Assembly (NCBI GenBank): GCA_017520705.1
Contig: JAFXFF010000013.1
Span: 1-42,801 of the forward strand
Length of the DNA: 42,801 nucleotides
Direction of reading: 5' to 3'
From: Clostridia bacterium
Lineage (GTDB): Bacteria > Bacillota > Clostridia > Oscillospirales > Acutalibacteraceae
The translations under genes were made by a program, and so were the position numbers. Positions within the stretch are counted from its first letter, which is position 1. The number at the start of each line of letters is the position of its first letter. Positions 25,043-32,822 of this stretch are shown here, in pieces. Below the pieces are notes generated by a model. It saw nothing but the letters and a program-made list of their open reading frames with translations. It was not told the DNA's origin and did not search any database.

Positions 25043-25852
25043 TTATTTCTTGTCTTTCAGGCGTGCTTTGGCTTCTTCCACGGTTTCGCCCTCTTTGGTC
25101 AGGTACAAGTCCACAAATTTATCCTCGATCTTCTTATAGCCGTCCACGACGCCTTTCTCAATCTTTTTATAACCGTCCACCACGCCGGTCTCAATCTTTT
25201 TGTAGCCGTCGGTGACGGATTCGGCCATCTTATTGGTGGCCTGCGCAATTTTCGATTTTGCCATAGTTGTATATTTTCCTCCTATTAAGTTAATGCCCAG
25301 CAGAAGCACGGTCAACCATACTGCTGTTCCTGTTAAAATATTAAACAGTTGAATCTCTGCCGCGGTCATGCCGGGAAAGCTCACCAGCATCGACCGTTGC
25401 AGGGAATACACGGAAACAAACGCCGTCGCCAACGACAGATTGCGCAGGGTTTGGACCACCGGCGACGGATGCCGTTTGGCTCTCACCATTTCTATGATGG
25501 CAACGGTGATCTTGGCAAAGGTGTAGGTGGCGATGGCGATCATCACGATCTCATGATAATTCGTGCCGCGATCCTTCACAATGGACAGCACGTTCATACC
25601 CGCGATGCAGACGGACAGCACCACCAACAGAATACCCGTAACGCGCTTGGCAAACGCCTCGGCGGTGTAATCCCCATTGGCGCGGCGGCGAATCCGCAAC
25701 ACGGCCCAACGGATAACCGCCACCACCGCATAGTAAGCGCCCACCGTGATAAACCACCACGAGAAGGACCACAAGCCTAAGGCAACGTTGCCCGCCGCAT
25801 ACGCTATACTGACGATCAGCCACGTATGTGGGTCACGAAGATAACGCCACAT
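25043..25852 (-). CDS. Membrane protein with repeated VVDGYKKIEKG tail
   Basis: A 269-residue membrane protein of unknown function with about six hydrophobic segments in the first 195 residues (for example WFITVGAYYAVVAVIRWAVL, ILLVVLSVCIAGMNVLSIV, FNILTGTAVWLTVLLLGINL). A cytoplasmic tail follows, containing three to four tandem copies of an 11-residue unit VVDGYKKIEKG, then KFVDLYLTKEGETVEEAKARL. The tail resembles small stand-alone Clostridia proteins, so this may be a fusion. The ATG at 25852 lies two bases after the stop of the upstream membrane-protein gene, so the two are coupled. The pair is divergent from a TetR-type regulator. Confidence 0.75.
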   Translation of the reverse strand: MWRYLRDPHTWLIVSIAYAAGNVALGLWSFSWWFITVGAYYAVVAVIRWAVLRIRRRANGDYTAEAFAKRVTGILLVVLSVCIAGMNVLSIVKDRGTNYHEIVMIAIATYTFAKITVAIIEMVRAKRHPSPVVQTLRNLSLATAFVSVYSLQRSMLVSFPGMTAAEIQLFNILTGTAVWLTVLLLGINLIGGKYTTMAKSKIAQATNKMAESVTDGYKKIETGVVDGYKKIEKGVVDGYKKIEDKFVDLYLTKEGETVEEAKARLKDKK

Positions 25853-25854
25853 AT

Positions 25855-26223
25855 TCAATGGATGCCTTTATACATCGGGATGAGGGAAATGAGCATCACC
25901 ATACCCAACAGTCCTACCAACGTGCCGTAAACGATCTGTCCCCACACCAGGCACAGACACATACCGGCACCAAACACCAGCACCGCTACCGTGGCATACA
26001 GACCGCGAAGAACATTCTTGCCGCTGAATTTGGGCAGCGACTTACCCTCCATTTTAGCCCACACCAGCAGGGTGATCAGACCCAGCACCAGACCGATGCC
26101 GCCAAACACCACGCCCTCCGTGAAGGCGTCCCATTCCGGCAACAGCGCCATGCACATACCCAGCGAGAACAGCACACCGCTGACCGTACCCATGATCAAT
26201 GCAACAAAACTACTCTTTTTCAT
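25855..26223 (-). CDS. Small four-span membrane protein
   Basis: A 122-residue protein with four hydrophobic segments (VALIMGTVSGVLFSLGMCMAL, VVFGGIGLVLGLITLLVWA, GLYATVAVLVFGAGMCLCLV, YGTLVGLLGMVMLISLIP). No family recognised and no substrate motif. The ATG at 26223 has AAAGGAG seven bases upstream. It is the first gene of a two-gene operon with the next membrane protein, divergent from the TetR-type gene. The promoter has an operator-like repeat just downstream. Exporters or envelope proteins under TetR control are a common arrangement, so a role in drug or stress response is possible but unproven. Confidence 0.75.
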   Translation of the reverse strand: MKKSSFVALIMGTVSGVLFSLGMCMALLPEWDAFTEGVVFGGIGLVLGLITLLVWAKMEGKSLPKFSGKNVLRGLYATVAVLVFGAGMCLCLVWGQIVYGTLVGLLGMVMLISLIPMYKGIH

Positions 26224-26243
26224 AAAAATGCTCCTTTCATTAA

Positions 26244-26370
26244 TCCAACACTTGTGCTTTTATTGCATTTGTAGTATACTATCGAAGAAACGGAAAAACA
26301 ATCAACAATCAGCCGACAAGTGTTGGAATAAAAGTAAAGCAGCACCATCAATATAGCGATAAGTGTTGGA
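26244..26370. promoter_or_regulatory. Divergent control region with three ACAAGTGTTGGA operator copies
   Basis: Between the membrane-protein operon and the TetR-type gene. Minus-strand promoter: TTGTTT (26296-26301), 17 bases, TATACT (26273-26278). ACAAGTGTTGGA occurs on the minus strand at 26244-26255 and on the plus strand at 26316-26327; a close variant, ATAAGTGTTGGA, is at 26359-26370, just before the regulator start. All three keep AAGTGTTGGA except that the first has ACAAGTGTTGGA in reverse. These are good candidates for binding sites of the regulator. Confidence 0.7.
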
Positions 26371-26384
26371 ATAATGGAGGGAAT

Positions 26385-26903
26385 ATGAACGTAAAGAATA
26401 ACAAAAGACGCCGCGAATCCCAAGAAAAAATCGAAAAAGCCTTTGTGGAACTGTTACAAAGCCGCGAGATCAAGGACATCACCGTTTCGGACATCATCAA
26501 GATGACCGGGCTCAACCGCAGCACCTTCTACGCCAATTACATCGACATTTTTGACTTGGCAGACAAGGTGAGGGAAAAGCTGGAGAATGACTTTGGCACA
26601 CTGTTTGCCGATTACGATTATTTCAACGAGCGTAGCGGTGCATTGAAAATGTTTACCCACATTAAGGAAAACCAGCTGTTCTACAAAACCTATTTCAAGC
26701 TCTGCTATGATGAAAAGCACCTCATTTCCATTTACGACTCCAAACGTGCGGAAAAAGAACAGATCGCTCAAAACATCAAATATCATATCGAGTTTTTCCG
26801 CAACGGCTTAAATGCCATCATCAAACTATGGCTGGCCGATGGATGCCAAGAGTCCCCGGAAGAAATGGCCGAAGTGCTGAAAACGGAATATCGCGGTCGA
26901 TAA
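26385..26903 (+). CDS. TetR/AcrR-family regulator
   Basis: A 172-residue regulator. The N-terminal helix-turn-helix is clear: IEKAFVELLQSREIKDITVSDIIKMTGLNRSTFYANYIDIFDL, about residues 16-58. The ligand domain is shorter than average and has FYKTYFKLCYDE and a C-terminal helix of the TetR_C_7-like kind; no ligand can be predicted. The ATG at 26385 has TGGAGGG upstream. It is divergent from the two membrane proteins, and repeated operator-like sequences lie between them, so it probably represses both units. Confidence 0.88.
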   Translation: MNVKNNKRRRESQEKIEKAFVELLQSREIKDITVSDIIKMTGLNRSTFYANYIDIFDLADKVREKLENDFGTLFADYDYFNERSGALKMFTHIKENQLFYKTYFKLCYDEKHLISIYDSKRAEKEQIAQNIKYHIEFFRNGLNAIIKLWLADGCQESPEEMAEVLKTEYRGR

Positions 26904-26907
26904 AGAC

Positions 26908-26946
26908 GAAAAAAGCCCCGACAACACCTGGTGTTGTCGGGGCTTG
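26908..26946. terminator. Bidirectional terminator between regulator and sufB
   Basis: AAGCCCCGACAACACC / GGTGTTGTCGGGGCTT stem with almost no loop; the TetR-type gene ends on the left and sufB on the right. Confidence 0.9.
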
Positions 26947-26957
26947 ACGCTTTTTGC

Positions 26958-27875
26958 TTATTTCAAGAAGCCGCTGACGATCTGCTCTTCGGCCTCCTGC
27001 TCGGTGAGGCCCAGAGTCATCAGTTTAATCAGCTGTTCGCCGGCAATCTTGCCGATGGCGGCCTCGTGGATGAGGGCGGCATCCAGATGATTGGCGGTCA
27101 CCTCGGGGATGGCGCTGACCGACGCCTCGTCCATAATGATGGCGTCGCACTCGGAGTGAGCGGAGCACTGGGCGTTGCCGTTGATGCAGGAGCGGAACAC
27201 CTGACGGGATTTGCCCTTGGCCACCGAACGGGAGGATAGCTGGGCGGAAGCGCCCTCGCCGTTGAGGTCCAGATGGAAATTGGTCTCGGCCAGCTGCTCG
27301 CCGTGGGTCATGATCTTCTCTCGCACAATCAAAGTGGCACCCGCTGCAATGGTGGCGGAGGTGTCGCGGATGGTGGAGGTGACGCCCTTGATCTGGGTGG
27401 ACTCCATCTCCATATAGGCGTCCTCGGCCAAGTCGATGACGGTGGTGGGGTTCATGACGCGGCGGCCGTTGCCGTCGCCGTCGCCGTAGTGCTTCTCCAC
27501 GTATTTGAGCCGCGCACCTGCCGCGAGGTGGAACGCGTGGATGCCGTCGTGACGGCTCTCCTCGTCGCCGGCGTTGTGGATGCCGCAGCCGGCTACGATG
27601 GTGACGTCTGCCCCCTCCCCCACGTAGAAGTCATTATACACCATCTCGGTGTGACCGGTCTGGCTGAGGATGACGGGGATGTGCACGCTCTCGTTTTTGG
27701 TGCCGGCCTTGATGATGATGTCGATGCCGGGTTTATCGCTCTTGGTGACGATGTCGATATTCTCGGTGGTGTTACGGCCTGCCATCTCGCCGTTGGCGCG
27801 GATGTTGTAGGCGCCCTGAGGCACCTCGTGCAGGTCGGCGATCTGCTGAAGCAATTGTTTTTGAATCTGATCCAT
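26958..27875 (-). CDS. sufB: SufB/SufD-family Fe-S assembly protein
   Basis: Scaffold component of the SUF iron-sulfur cluster assembly system, 305 residues, short compared with the roughly 470-residue SufB of classical systems. The C-terminal beta-helix core is complete: YVEKHYGDGDGNGRRVMNP, TIAAGATLIVREKIMTHGEQ, SRSVAKGKSRQVF, NAQCSAHSECDAIIMDEA and the end AAIGKIAGEQLIKLMTLGLTEQEAEEQIVSGFL. Cysteine and histidine/glutamate residues in this core could hold the cluster. The ATG at 27875 has GGAGG eight bases upstream. It is 13 bases after sufC. No sufS, sufU or separate sufD is nearby, giving a minimal SufC-SufB arrangement. Confidence 0.9.
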   Translation of the reverse strand: MDQIQKQLLQQIADLHEVPQGAYNIRANGEMAGRNTTENIDIVTKSDKPGIDIIIKAGTKNESVHIPVILSQTGHTEMVYNDFYVGEGADVTIVAGCGIHNAGDEESRHDGIHAFHLAAGARLKYVEKHYGDGDGNGRRVMNPTTVIDLAEDAYMEMESTQIKGVTSTIRDTSATIAAGATLIVREKIMTHGEQLAETNFHLDLNGEGASAQLSSRSVAKGKSRQVFRSCINGNAQCSAHSECDAIIMDEASVSAIPEVTANHLDAALIHEAAIGKIAGEQLIKLMTLGLTEQEAEEQIVSGFLK

Positions 27876-27888
27876 TTCCTGCACCTCC

Positions 27889-28614
27889 TTACAGCTTGCC
27901 CGTCAGCACAGAGCAGGGAGAGCTGCTTGCCAGCAGGTCGGGCAGGATCTCCTCGCGGCTGCCCTCAGTGCGCACCTCACCGTTTGCCACCACGATGACG
28001 CGGTCGGCGATGTTGAGAATGCGCTCCTGATGGGAGATGATCATAATGCTGCCGCCCAATTTCTCGTGCATCTTCTCGAACACCTGAATGAGATTGTTAA
28101 AGCTCCACAGGTCGATGCCCGCCTCCGGCTCGTCGAAGATGGACAGTTTGGTGCCGCGGGCCATAATCATGGCGATCTCGATGCGCTTTAATTCGCCACC
28201 GGACAGGCTGGCGTTGATCTCACGGTGGATGTATTCGCGGGCGCATAACCCCACCTCGGAGAGGTAGTTGCAGGCCTCGGAGATGGTGATGGGACGCCCC
28301 GCCGCCATGGTGATAAGATCCTGCACCGTCAGGCCCTTAAAGCGCACCGGCTGCTGAAAGGCAAAGCTGATGCCCGCCTTAGCGCGGTCAGTGATGGACA
28401 GATCGGTGATGTCCTCGCCGTCCAACAGAATGCGGCCGGAGGTGGGGGTGTAGATGCCGGCGATGATCTTGGCCAGCGTGGACTTTCCGCCGCCGTTGGG
28501 GCCTGTGATGGCCACAAAACGCTCGTCAATGGTCAAGCTAACGTCCTTGAGGATGTCGTGGGACTTGCCCTCTTCATCTTGGACGGTATAGGTAATGTGT
28601 TGCAATTCCAGCAT
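27889..28614 (-). CDS. sufC: SufC-like ABC ATPase
   Basis: ATPase of the SUF complex, 241 residues, soluble. Walker A is GPNGGGKSTLAK, the signature LSGGELKRIEIA, Walker B LSIFDEPEAGIDLWSF, and the switch histidine is in MIISHQERIL. GISFAFQQPVRFKGLTV is typical of SufC. The ATG at 28614 has AAAGGAA seven bases upstream. It sits in an operon downstream of a single-span membrane protein (27-base gap) and directly upstream of sufB. Confidence 0.94.
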   Translation of the reverse strand: MLELQHITYTVQDEEGKSHDILKDVSLTIDERFVAITGPNGGGKSTLAKIIAGIYTPTSGRILLDGEDITDLSITDRAKAGISFAFQQPVRFKGLTVQDLITMAAGRPITISEACNYLSEVGLCAREYIHREINASLSGGELKRIEIAMIMARGTKLSIFDEPEAGIDLWSFNNLIQVFEKMHEKLGGSIMIISHQERILNIADRVIVVANGEVRTEGSREEILPDLLASSSPCSVLTGKL

Positions 28615-28641
28615 AGGGAAGTTCCTTTCGATAGGGTTGAG

Positions 28642-29328
28642 TTATTCGATCTCCACGGGGATATGGTCAATAGCAATCTCAAAGGAGAGAATGTCGGGCA
28701 GAACCGTAGTCTCGTCCACGCGGATATGCTCGGGAGCGATGTAGAAGGTGTAGGCCTCGGTACCCGCCACCTCCACCACCAGATCTTCAATGGCGGCCTT
28801 GCCGCCGGCGATGAGCTCGTCGGTGTCATAGTCATAGATTGCCACATCGATGGCTTGGATATCCTGCATACGGTCGGTGCCGTTGTTGATGACCAGCTTG
28901 ACGCACAGATGATTATTCTGGGTGAAGTAAGCCTCGCTCACGTCCGCCTTCGGGCCGTCACCCGACATATCGGGAGAAGCCGCCGAGTTTGTATAGTGGC
29001 CGCGGGCCTCGTTGGGCATCCACTTTTGCTTCTCCTTCGCCTTGCGGAAGGAATTGCCCAATGCCAGCAAGCACAGCAAGACGATACCAACCAGTACCCC
29101 CGACACCACGATGATGTCCTTACGCTTGGCGGGGGCAACGCCGCTCTCTTTGGCTTCCTTACGGCGGCGAGCCATCTCCTCCTGTAAGGCTTTGCGCTCT
29201 GCGATACGGCGCTCTTTCTCCTCGGCACGTACCTGCTCCTTGGTTTTATGTTCGCCGAAGATGTCCATCCCTTCGTCAAAGGCCACACCATTCAGTTTCA
29301 GCTCTTGCATTTTCTTATTCTCTTTCAT
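28642..29328 (-). CDS. Single-span membrane protein with extracellular domain
   Basis: A 228-residue protein. A charged cytoplasmic part contains a coiled coil rich in Glu, Arg and Lys (about 28-66), followed by one span (IIVVSGVLVGIVLLCLLAL, about 72-90) and an outer beta-type domain (NHLCVKLVINNGTDRMQDIQAIDVAIYDYDTDELIAGGKAAI). The outer domain resembles FxLYD/DUF-like bacterial envelope beta-sandwiches, but I do not assign a family. The ATG at 29328 lies about 55 bases after a good promoter; a second ATG six codons later is possible. It is the first gene of the unit leading into sufC-sufB, which may be incidental. Confidence 0.7.
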   Translation of the reverse strand: MKENKKMQELKLNGVAFDEGMDIFGEHKTKEQVRAEEKERRIAERKALQEEMARRRKEAKESGVAPAKRKDIIVVSGVLVGIVLLCLLALGNSFRKAKEKQKWMPNEARGHYTNSAASPDMSGDGPKADVSEAYFTQNNHLCVKLVINNGTDRMQDIQAIDVAIYDYDTDELIAGGKAAIEDLVVEVAGTEAYTFYIAPEHIRVDETTVLPDILSFEIAIDHIPVEIE

Positions 29329-29383
29329 CGGCTGGGACCGTCCATTTCCTTAAATTAGGGCACACAGATGCCCATTCTTCATT

Positions 29384-29412
29384 ATTTTACACACATTCCT
29401 TCCTTTTGTAAA
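29384..29412 (-). promoter_or_regulatory. Promoter of membrane protein-sufC-sufB operon
   Basis: Minus strand TTTACA (29407-29412) and TAAAAT (29384-29389), 17 bases apart. Confidence 0.75.
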
Positions 29413-29422
29413 GGGAAAACGC

Positions 29423-29453
29423 AAAAAAGGACGGAAAATCCGTCCTTTTTTGT
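29423..29453 (-). terminator. Terminator of small hydrophobic protein gene
   Basis: AAAAAGGACGGA / TCCGTCCTTTTTT stem with an AAA loop, after the stop of the 59-residue gene on the minus strand. Confidence 0.88.
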
Positions 29454-29466
29454 TGCTCCGCCTCGA

Positions 29467-29646
29467 TCAAAACATTCCCGTGACGTTTTCCAGCAGGTCG
29501 CCGAAGGAGTGGATGGCCTTGCCTGCATTGTGCTTAATACCCTTTTTGTTCTTCTTCATCAGATAGGTACCCACCACACCGGCGGTGCACCCCAGTGCCA
29601 TCCCCATACCGACGCCTTTCATAAAATTACCCATATTGTTTTTCAT
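29467..29646 (-). CDS. Small YtxH-like protein
   Basis: A 59-residue protein: NNMGNFMKGVGMGMALGCT, then AGVVGTYLMKKNKKG, a glycine-rich hydrophobic segment, and an amphipathic tail ending LLENVTGMF. The layout is like small YtxH/DUF3918-type envelope proteins of Firmicutes, function unknown. The ATG at 29644-29646 has AAAGGAGG nine bases upstream and a terminator follows the stop. It is too short for usual gene-length cutoffs but has good start and end signals. Confidence 0.8.
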   Translation of the reverse strand: MKNNMGNFMKGVGMGMALGCTAGVVGTYLMKKNKKGIKHNAGKAIHSFGDLLENVTGMF

Positions 29647-29700
29647 TTGCTTGCGCCTCCTTTCCCTTTTCAGTATTGCCGCACACGCAAAAAATATGTC

Positions 29701-29728
29701 TTGCTACCGTGGTTTTCTGTGGTATAAT
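29701..29728 (+). promoter_or_regulatory. Promoter of trmL
   Basis: TTGCTA (29701-29706), 16 bases, TATAAT (29723-29728), about 30 bases before the start of the methyltransferase gene. Confidence 0.75.
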
Positions 29729-29758
29729 GAGAAAAAATGAGGAAATGAGGTGGTCGCT

Positions 29759-30259
29759 GTGCCGACCCTGAACATCGTACTGGTAGAACCGGAAATCCCC
29801 CAGAATACCGGCAATATCAGCCGCACCTGTGCCGCCACAGGTGCCCGCCTGCACATCGTGGAGCCCATGGGCTTCAAGATCGACGACAAAAAATTAAAAC
29901 GGGCAGGGCTGGACTACTGGCATCTGCTGGACATCACCTATTACAAGGACCTGGACGATTTTTTCGCCCGTAACGAGGGGCCTTTCTTCTACTTCTCCAC
30001 CAAGGCCAAGCACATCCACTCGGACGTGGCCTACCCCGACGGCGCCTATCTGGTGTTCGGCAAAGAAACCAAGGGCCTGCCCGAGTGGCTGCTCCACGAC
30101 AACCCCGACTCCTGCGTGCGTCTGCCTATGATCGATAAGGATTCCGCCCGCTCCCTCAATCTCTCCAACGCCGTGGCGGTGGGCGCCTTTGAGGTGCTGC
30201 GCCAATGGGGCTATCCCGGTATGCGCACCCAAGGACATCTCACCCAATATGAAGACTAA
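29759..30259 (+). CDS. trmL: tRNA (cytidine/uridine-34 2'-O)-methyltransferase TrmL
   Basis: SPOUT methyltransferase that methylates the wobble ribose of certain leucine tRNAs, 166 residues. Motif 1 is NIVLVEPEIPQNTGNISRTC, motif 2 LVFGKETKGLPEWLL, and motif 3 LNLSNAVAVGAFEVLRQWG; together they form the knotted SAM site. The family normally begins MLNIVLVEP. The GTG at 29759 is preferred because GAGGTG lies six bases upstream; the GTG within that site at 29750 is an alternative. Length fits the family. Confidence 0.93.
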   Translation: MPTLNIVLVEPEIPQNTGNISRTCAATGARLHIVEPMGFKIDDKKLKRAGLDYWHLLDITYYKDLDDFFARNEGPFFYFSTKAKHIHSDVAYPDGAYLVFGKETKGLPEWLLHDNPDSCVRLPMIDKDSARSLNLSNAVAVGAFEVLRQWGYPGMRTQGHLTQYED

Positions 30260-30297
30260 AAAAAGCCTTTCCGTCCGCAGACGGAAAGGCTTTTTGC
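30258..30297. terminator. Bidirectional terminator between trmL and ABC transporter
   Basis: AAAAAGCCTTTCCGTC / GACGGAAAGGCTTTTT stem with a CGCA loop between convergent genes. Confidence 0.92.
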
Positions 30298-30301
30298 TTT
30301 G

Positions 30302-31963
30302 TCATTCTTCTACAATTTTTCCATCCTCCACGCGGATCACACGGTCGCAGATGCGCAGGGCCGCGGGACGGTGGGAGATGCACAGGCAGGTGCGATTGGG
30401 CAGGGCGCGCAGATTCGCCAGCACCCGCTCCTCCGTGGCCTCGTCCAAGGCGGAGGTGGCCTCGTCCAGCAATAGGACAGGAGCGCCGCTGAGCACTGCA
30501 CGGGCGATGGCCAAGCGCTGCAGCTGGCCCTCGGAGAGGCCGCTGCCCCGCTCACCCAGCACCGTATCCAATCCATTGGGCTGCCTGCGGATGGCATCCG
30601 CCACGTCCGCCACCGCGGCGGCGGCCCAAATGGCGTCGTCGCTGACCTCGCCGCAACAGAAGGCGATATTCTCGCGGATGGTGCCGGAGAGCAGCAGGCT
30701 CAGCTGTGGCACGTAAGCAAACAACGGACGGGTTTCACGGCCCAAGGTTAGTTCACCGTCCTCCAATCGGGCACACAGCTCTCCCCGCTGTGCCGTGTAA
30801 AAACCGAGCATCAATTTCTGCAAGGTGGATTTGCCGATGCCGGAGAAGCCGGCCAGCGCCACAAATTCACCCTTTTTCAGTGAGAAGTCGGCACCCGTCA
30901 GAATGGGATGCCCCTCCTCATAGGCAAAATGCACGCCGCGAACCTCCAGCGACACCAGCCCTCCGTACACGGCGGCGGCGTCGCAGGCATCGCGCTCACG
31001 GGGCTCGTCCTCCAACAACTCCAGCTCCTCGATGCGCTCGGCGGAGGCCAGCATATTGTAATATTGGGGCAACAGTCCCGAGGCATTGACAAAGGGCTGA
31101 CGGATCTGACCCACGATCTGCAAGAAGGCGGTCAGCATACCGTAAGATAGGGTGCCCGCCGCCAGGCGGACGGCGCCCCACAACAGGGCCGCGTAGTAAC
31201 TGCCGGAAAACAGCAGGTACATCGCCGCGTGGGCCATATTGTTCCAGCGGATGCGGCGTAGCTTGACACGGAAATGGCGGTCCAGCAGGCCGCCCAAGCG
31301 GTCACGCACCGTGTCCGCCCCGTCAAAGGACTGGATCAGCATCCAATTGGCCAAGCTTTCCTGTGTAAAGGCTTTGGCCTTGCCGTCGGTTTCCTGGCAC
31401 GCTTTATGGATGGATTTCATCTTTTTGCCGTAGAAACGGCCGCAGATCAGCATCAGCACACCCAATGCCAACAGCAGTAAGGTGAAACGCCAGTCCATGG
31501 TGAGCAGTACCACCAAGCAGGCGATCAGGCGGGTGGCCATAGCCACCACCTGGGGCACCAGCGTCACCACGCCGGTGACCACCACGTCGGTATCGCCGGT
31601 CATACGGTGGAGCAGTTCGCCCGAATGGAACATAGATACGTCCGCCCACTTTTTCTCAAACAGGGCACCAAACACCGTATCCTTGATGCGAATCTCCACC
31701 TTGCCGGTGATCCACACCTTGTAATAGTTATACAGCACGTTCAGAAGCAATTCGCCCACCAACAAGCCCACCAGCGTACCGCCGGCCAGCCACAGACTGC
31801 CCTCTTCGGCGCCGGTGGCGATGTCGATGACCCAGCGGGAGGCCAGCGCAAACAGCACCATGCCGCCCGCGATCAATCCGTTGATTGCAGACAGCAGCAG
31901 AATGGACCACCCGTAGGGACGGGCAATACGCCATATCCAGTTTTTGGCATTGGCGGATTTCAT
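30302..31963 (-). CDS. ABC transporter, fused permease and ATPase
   Basis: A 553-residue half-transporter of the exporter type. About six membrane spans lie in the first 290 residues (WSILLLSAINGLIAGGMVLFAL onward), and the ATPase domain follows: Walker A GFSGIGKSTLQK, Q-loop region AYVPQLSLL, signature LSEGQLQRLAIARAV, Walker B VLLLDEATSALDE, and ISHRP. No N-terminal C39 peptidase domain. The ATG at 31963 has AAGGAG eight bases upstream, 13 bases after the signal peptidase stop. It ends the operon of HPr-kinase-like, PqqD-like and S26 genes and is probably the exporter of the product; the substrate is unknown. Confidence 0.9.
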   Translation of the reverse strand: MKSANAKNWIWRIARPYGWSILLLSAINGLIAGGMVLFALASRWVIDIATGAEEGSLWLAGGTLVGLLVGELLLNVLYNYYKVWITGKVEIRIKDTVFGALFEKKWADVSMFHSGELLHRMTGDTDVVVTGVVTLVPQVVAMATRLIACLVVLLTMDWRFTLLLLALGVLMLICGRFYGKKMKSIHKACQETDGKAKAFTQESLANWMLIQSFDGADTVRDRLGGLLDRHFRVKLRRIRWNNMAHAAMYLLFSGSYYAALLWGAVRLAAGTLSYGMLTAFLQIVGQIRQPFVNASGLLPQYYNMLASAERIEELELLEDEPRERDACDAAAVYGGLVSLEVRGVHFAYEEGHPILTGADFSLKKGEFVALAGFSGIGKSTLQKLMLGFYTAQRGELCARLEDGELTLGRETRPLFAYVPQLSLLLSGTIRENIAFCCGEVSDDAIWAAAAVADVADAIRRQPNGLDTVLGERGSGLSEGQLQRLAIARAVLSGAPVLLLDEATSALDEATEERVLANLRALPNRTCLCISHRPAALRICDRVIRVEDGKIVEE

Positions 31964-31976
31964 CGTGGATGACTCC

Positions 31977-32561
31977 TTACTTCTTTTTGAGCTGACCGAT
32001 CCACCGACGCAGACGGCGAGGTACGCCATAGCGAAGACGGTGAGGCAAATGATACACAAAGACCAGCACCGGGCGGATGGGCAACAATCGATGCCAACGC
32101 ATCCGGTTACGGACGTAGGCGTCACTGTCGCATTCCCACCGCTTGCCACGGCTGATAAACGCCGTTGCCACCGCGATAATCTGGTCGGGAGCGATGTCCG
32201 GCTCCTCCTGCCACTGGGCATCCCCCAGCATGGTATAGCGCAAGCCGTCGCCATGGGAGTGTAGTGCTTCGTTCTGTCCCCAACGGGTACAGGTCACCCC
32301 GTCGTCCCGCTGCACAATGCGATGGAGCACGTACTTGCCGTTACGCCGCCGAAACAGCGGCACATCCCCCGGCTGCAGCGCCGCAGGATCGCAGGCGACA
32401 AGCACCACTTGATCCTTTTTATCCCGCAAGAAGGGGCTCATGCTGTTACCGGTGATGGTCAGCACCACCTCCTGCCCCTTTGCCAGACACTCGGACATGA
32501 TGGGCGCTAACTGTTCCAGCGGCACACCCACATAACGGGGACAATCGTATTTCTTACTCAT
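31977..32561 (-). CDS. S26-type signal peptidase-like protein (Sec11-like)
   Basis: A 194-residue protein with the S24/S26 catalytic start GNSMSPFLRDKKDQVVL, where Ser40 is the likely nucleophile. PGDVPLFRRRNGKYVLHRIV follows, with His80 where bacterial enzymes have lysine, as in SipW and archaeal/ER-type signal peptidases. The gene sits between a PqqD-like protein and an ABC exporter, and overlaps the former by eight bases (ATGAGTAA). No clear N-terminal membrane span; the C-terminal end is basic with a short hydrophobic patch (PIRPVLVFVYHLP). Probable role: cleaving or processing an exported peptide; inference. Confidence 0.8.
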   Translation of the reverse strand: MSKKYDCPRYVGVPLEQLAPIMSECLAKGQEVVLTITGNSMSPFLRDKKDQVVLVACDPAALQPGDVPLFRRRNGKYVLHRIVQRDDGVTCTRWGQNEALHSHGDGLRYTMLGDAQWQEEPDIAPDQIIAVATAFISRGKRWECDSDAYVRNRMRWHRLLPIRPVLVFVYHLPHRLRYGVPRRLRRWIGQLKKK

Positions 32562-32820
32562 CCAACAGATTCTTCTCTCGCAGATTGGCAACAAAGCGCT
32601 CCACGTCTGCGGTGGCGATATCGGCCGTCACGTCGTACTCTGCCAGCAGAGCCTCCACCAGATCCGCTACGGTGCAATCCACGGCCAGCTTCTGCCACAG
32701 GAAAGCGCCCACCTCATTCAGCGTGATGATGCAGCGGAAATCCACCGCTTGAGCGCCTACGGGAACCACGACGTTGTTACCGCCAACCTGCCGCAGCAGG
32801 AATCCTTCTTTGATCTTCAT
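32554..32820 (-). CDS. PqqD-like protein (RiPP recognition element fold)
   Basis: An 88-residue PqqD-family protein: VGGNNVVVPVGAQAVDFRCIITLNEVGAFLWQKLAVDCTVADLVEALLAEYDV, with the usual winged-helix layout and the LNEVGAFLW core. PqqD-like proteins bind leader peptides of ribosomally made, modified peptides and present them to enzymes. The ATG at 32820 lies two bases after the kinase stop, with a GAGGAGGAG site overlapping the kinase end, and the gene runs into the signal peptidase gene by eight bases. Confidence 0.9.
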   Translation of the reverse strand: MKIKEGFLLRQVGGNNVVVPVGAQAVDFRCIITLNEVGAFLWQKLAVDCTVADLVEALLAEYDVTADIATADVERFVANLREKNLLDE

Positions 32821-32822
32821 CG

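Noticed and set aside
31914-31925. GTAGGGACGGG resembling a REP opening
   Set aside because: It is inside the ABC transporter gene, has no palindrome after it, and encodes normal residues of the protein.
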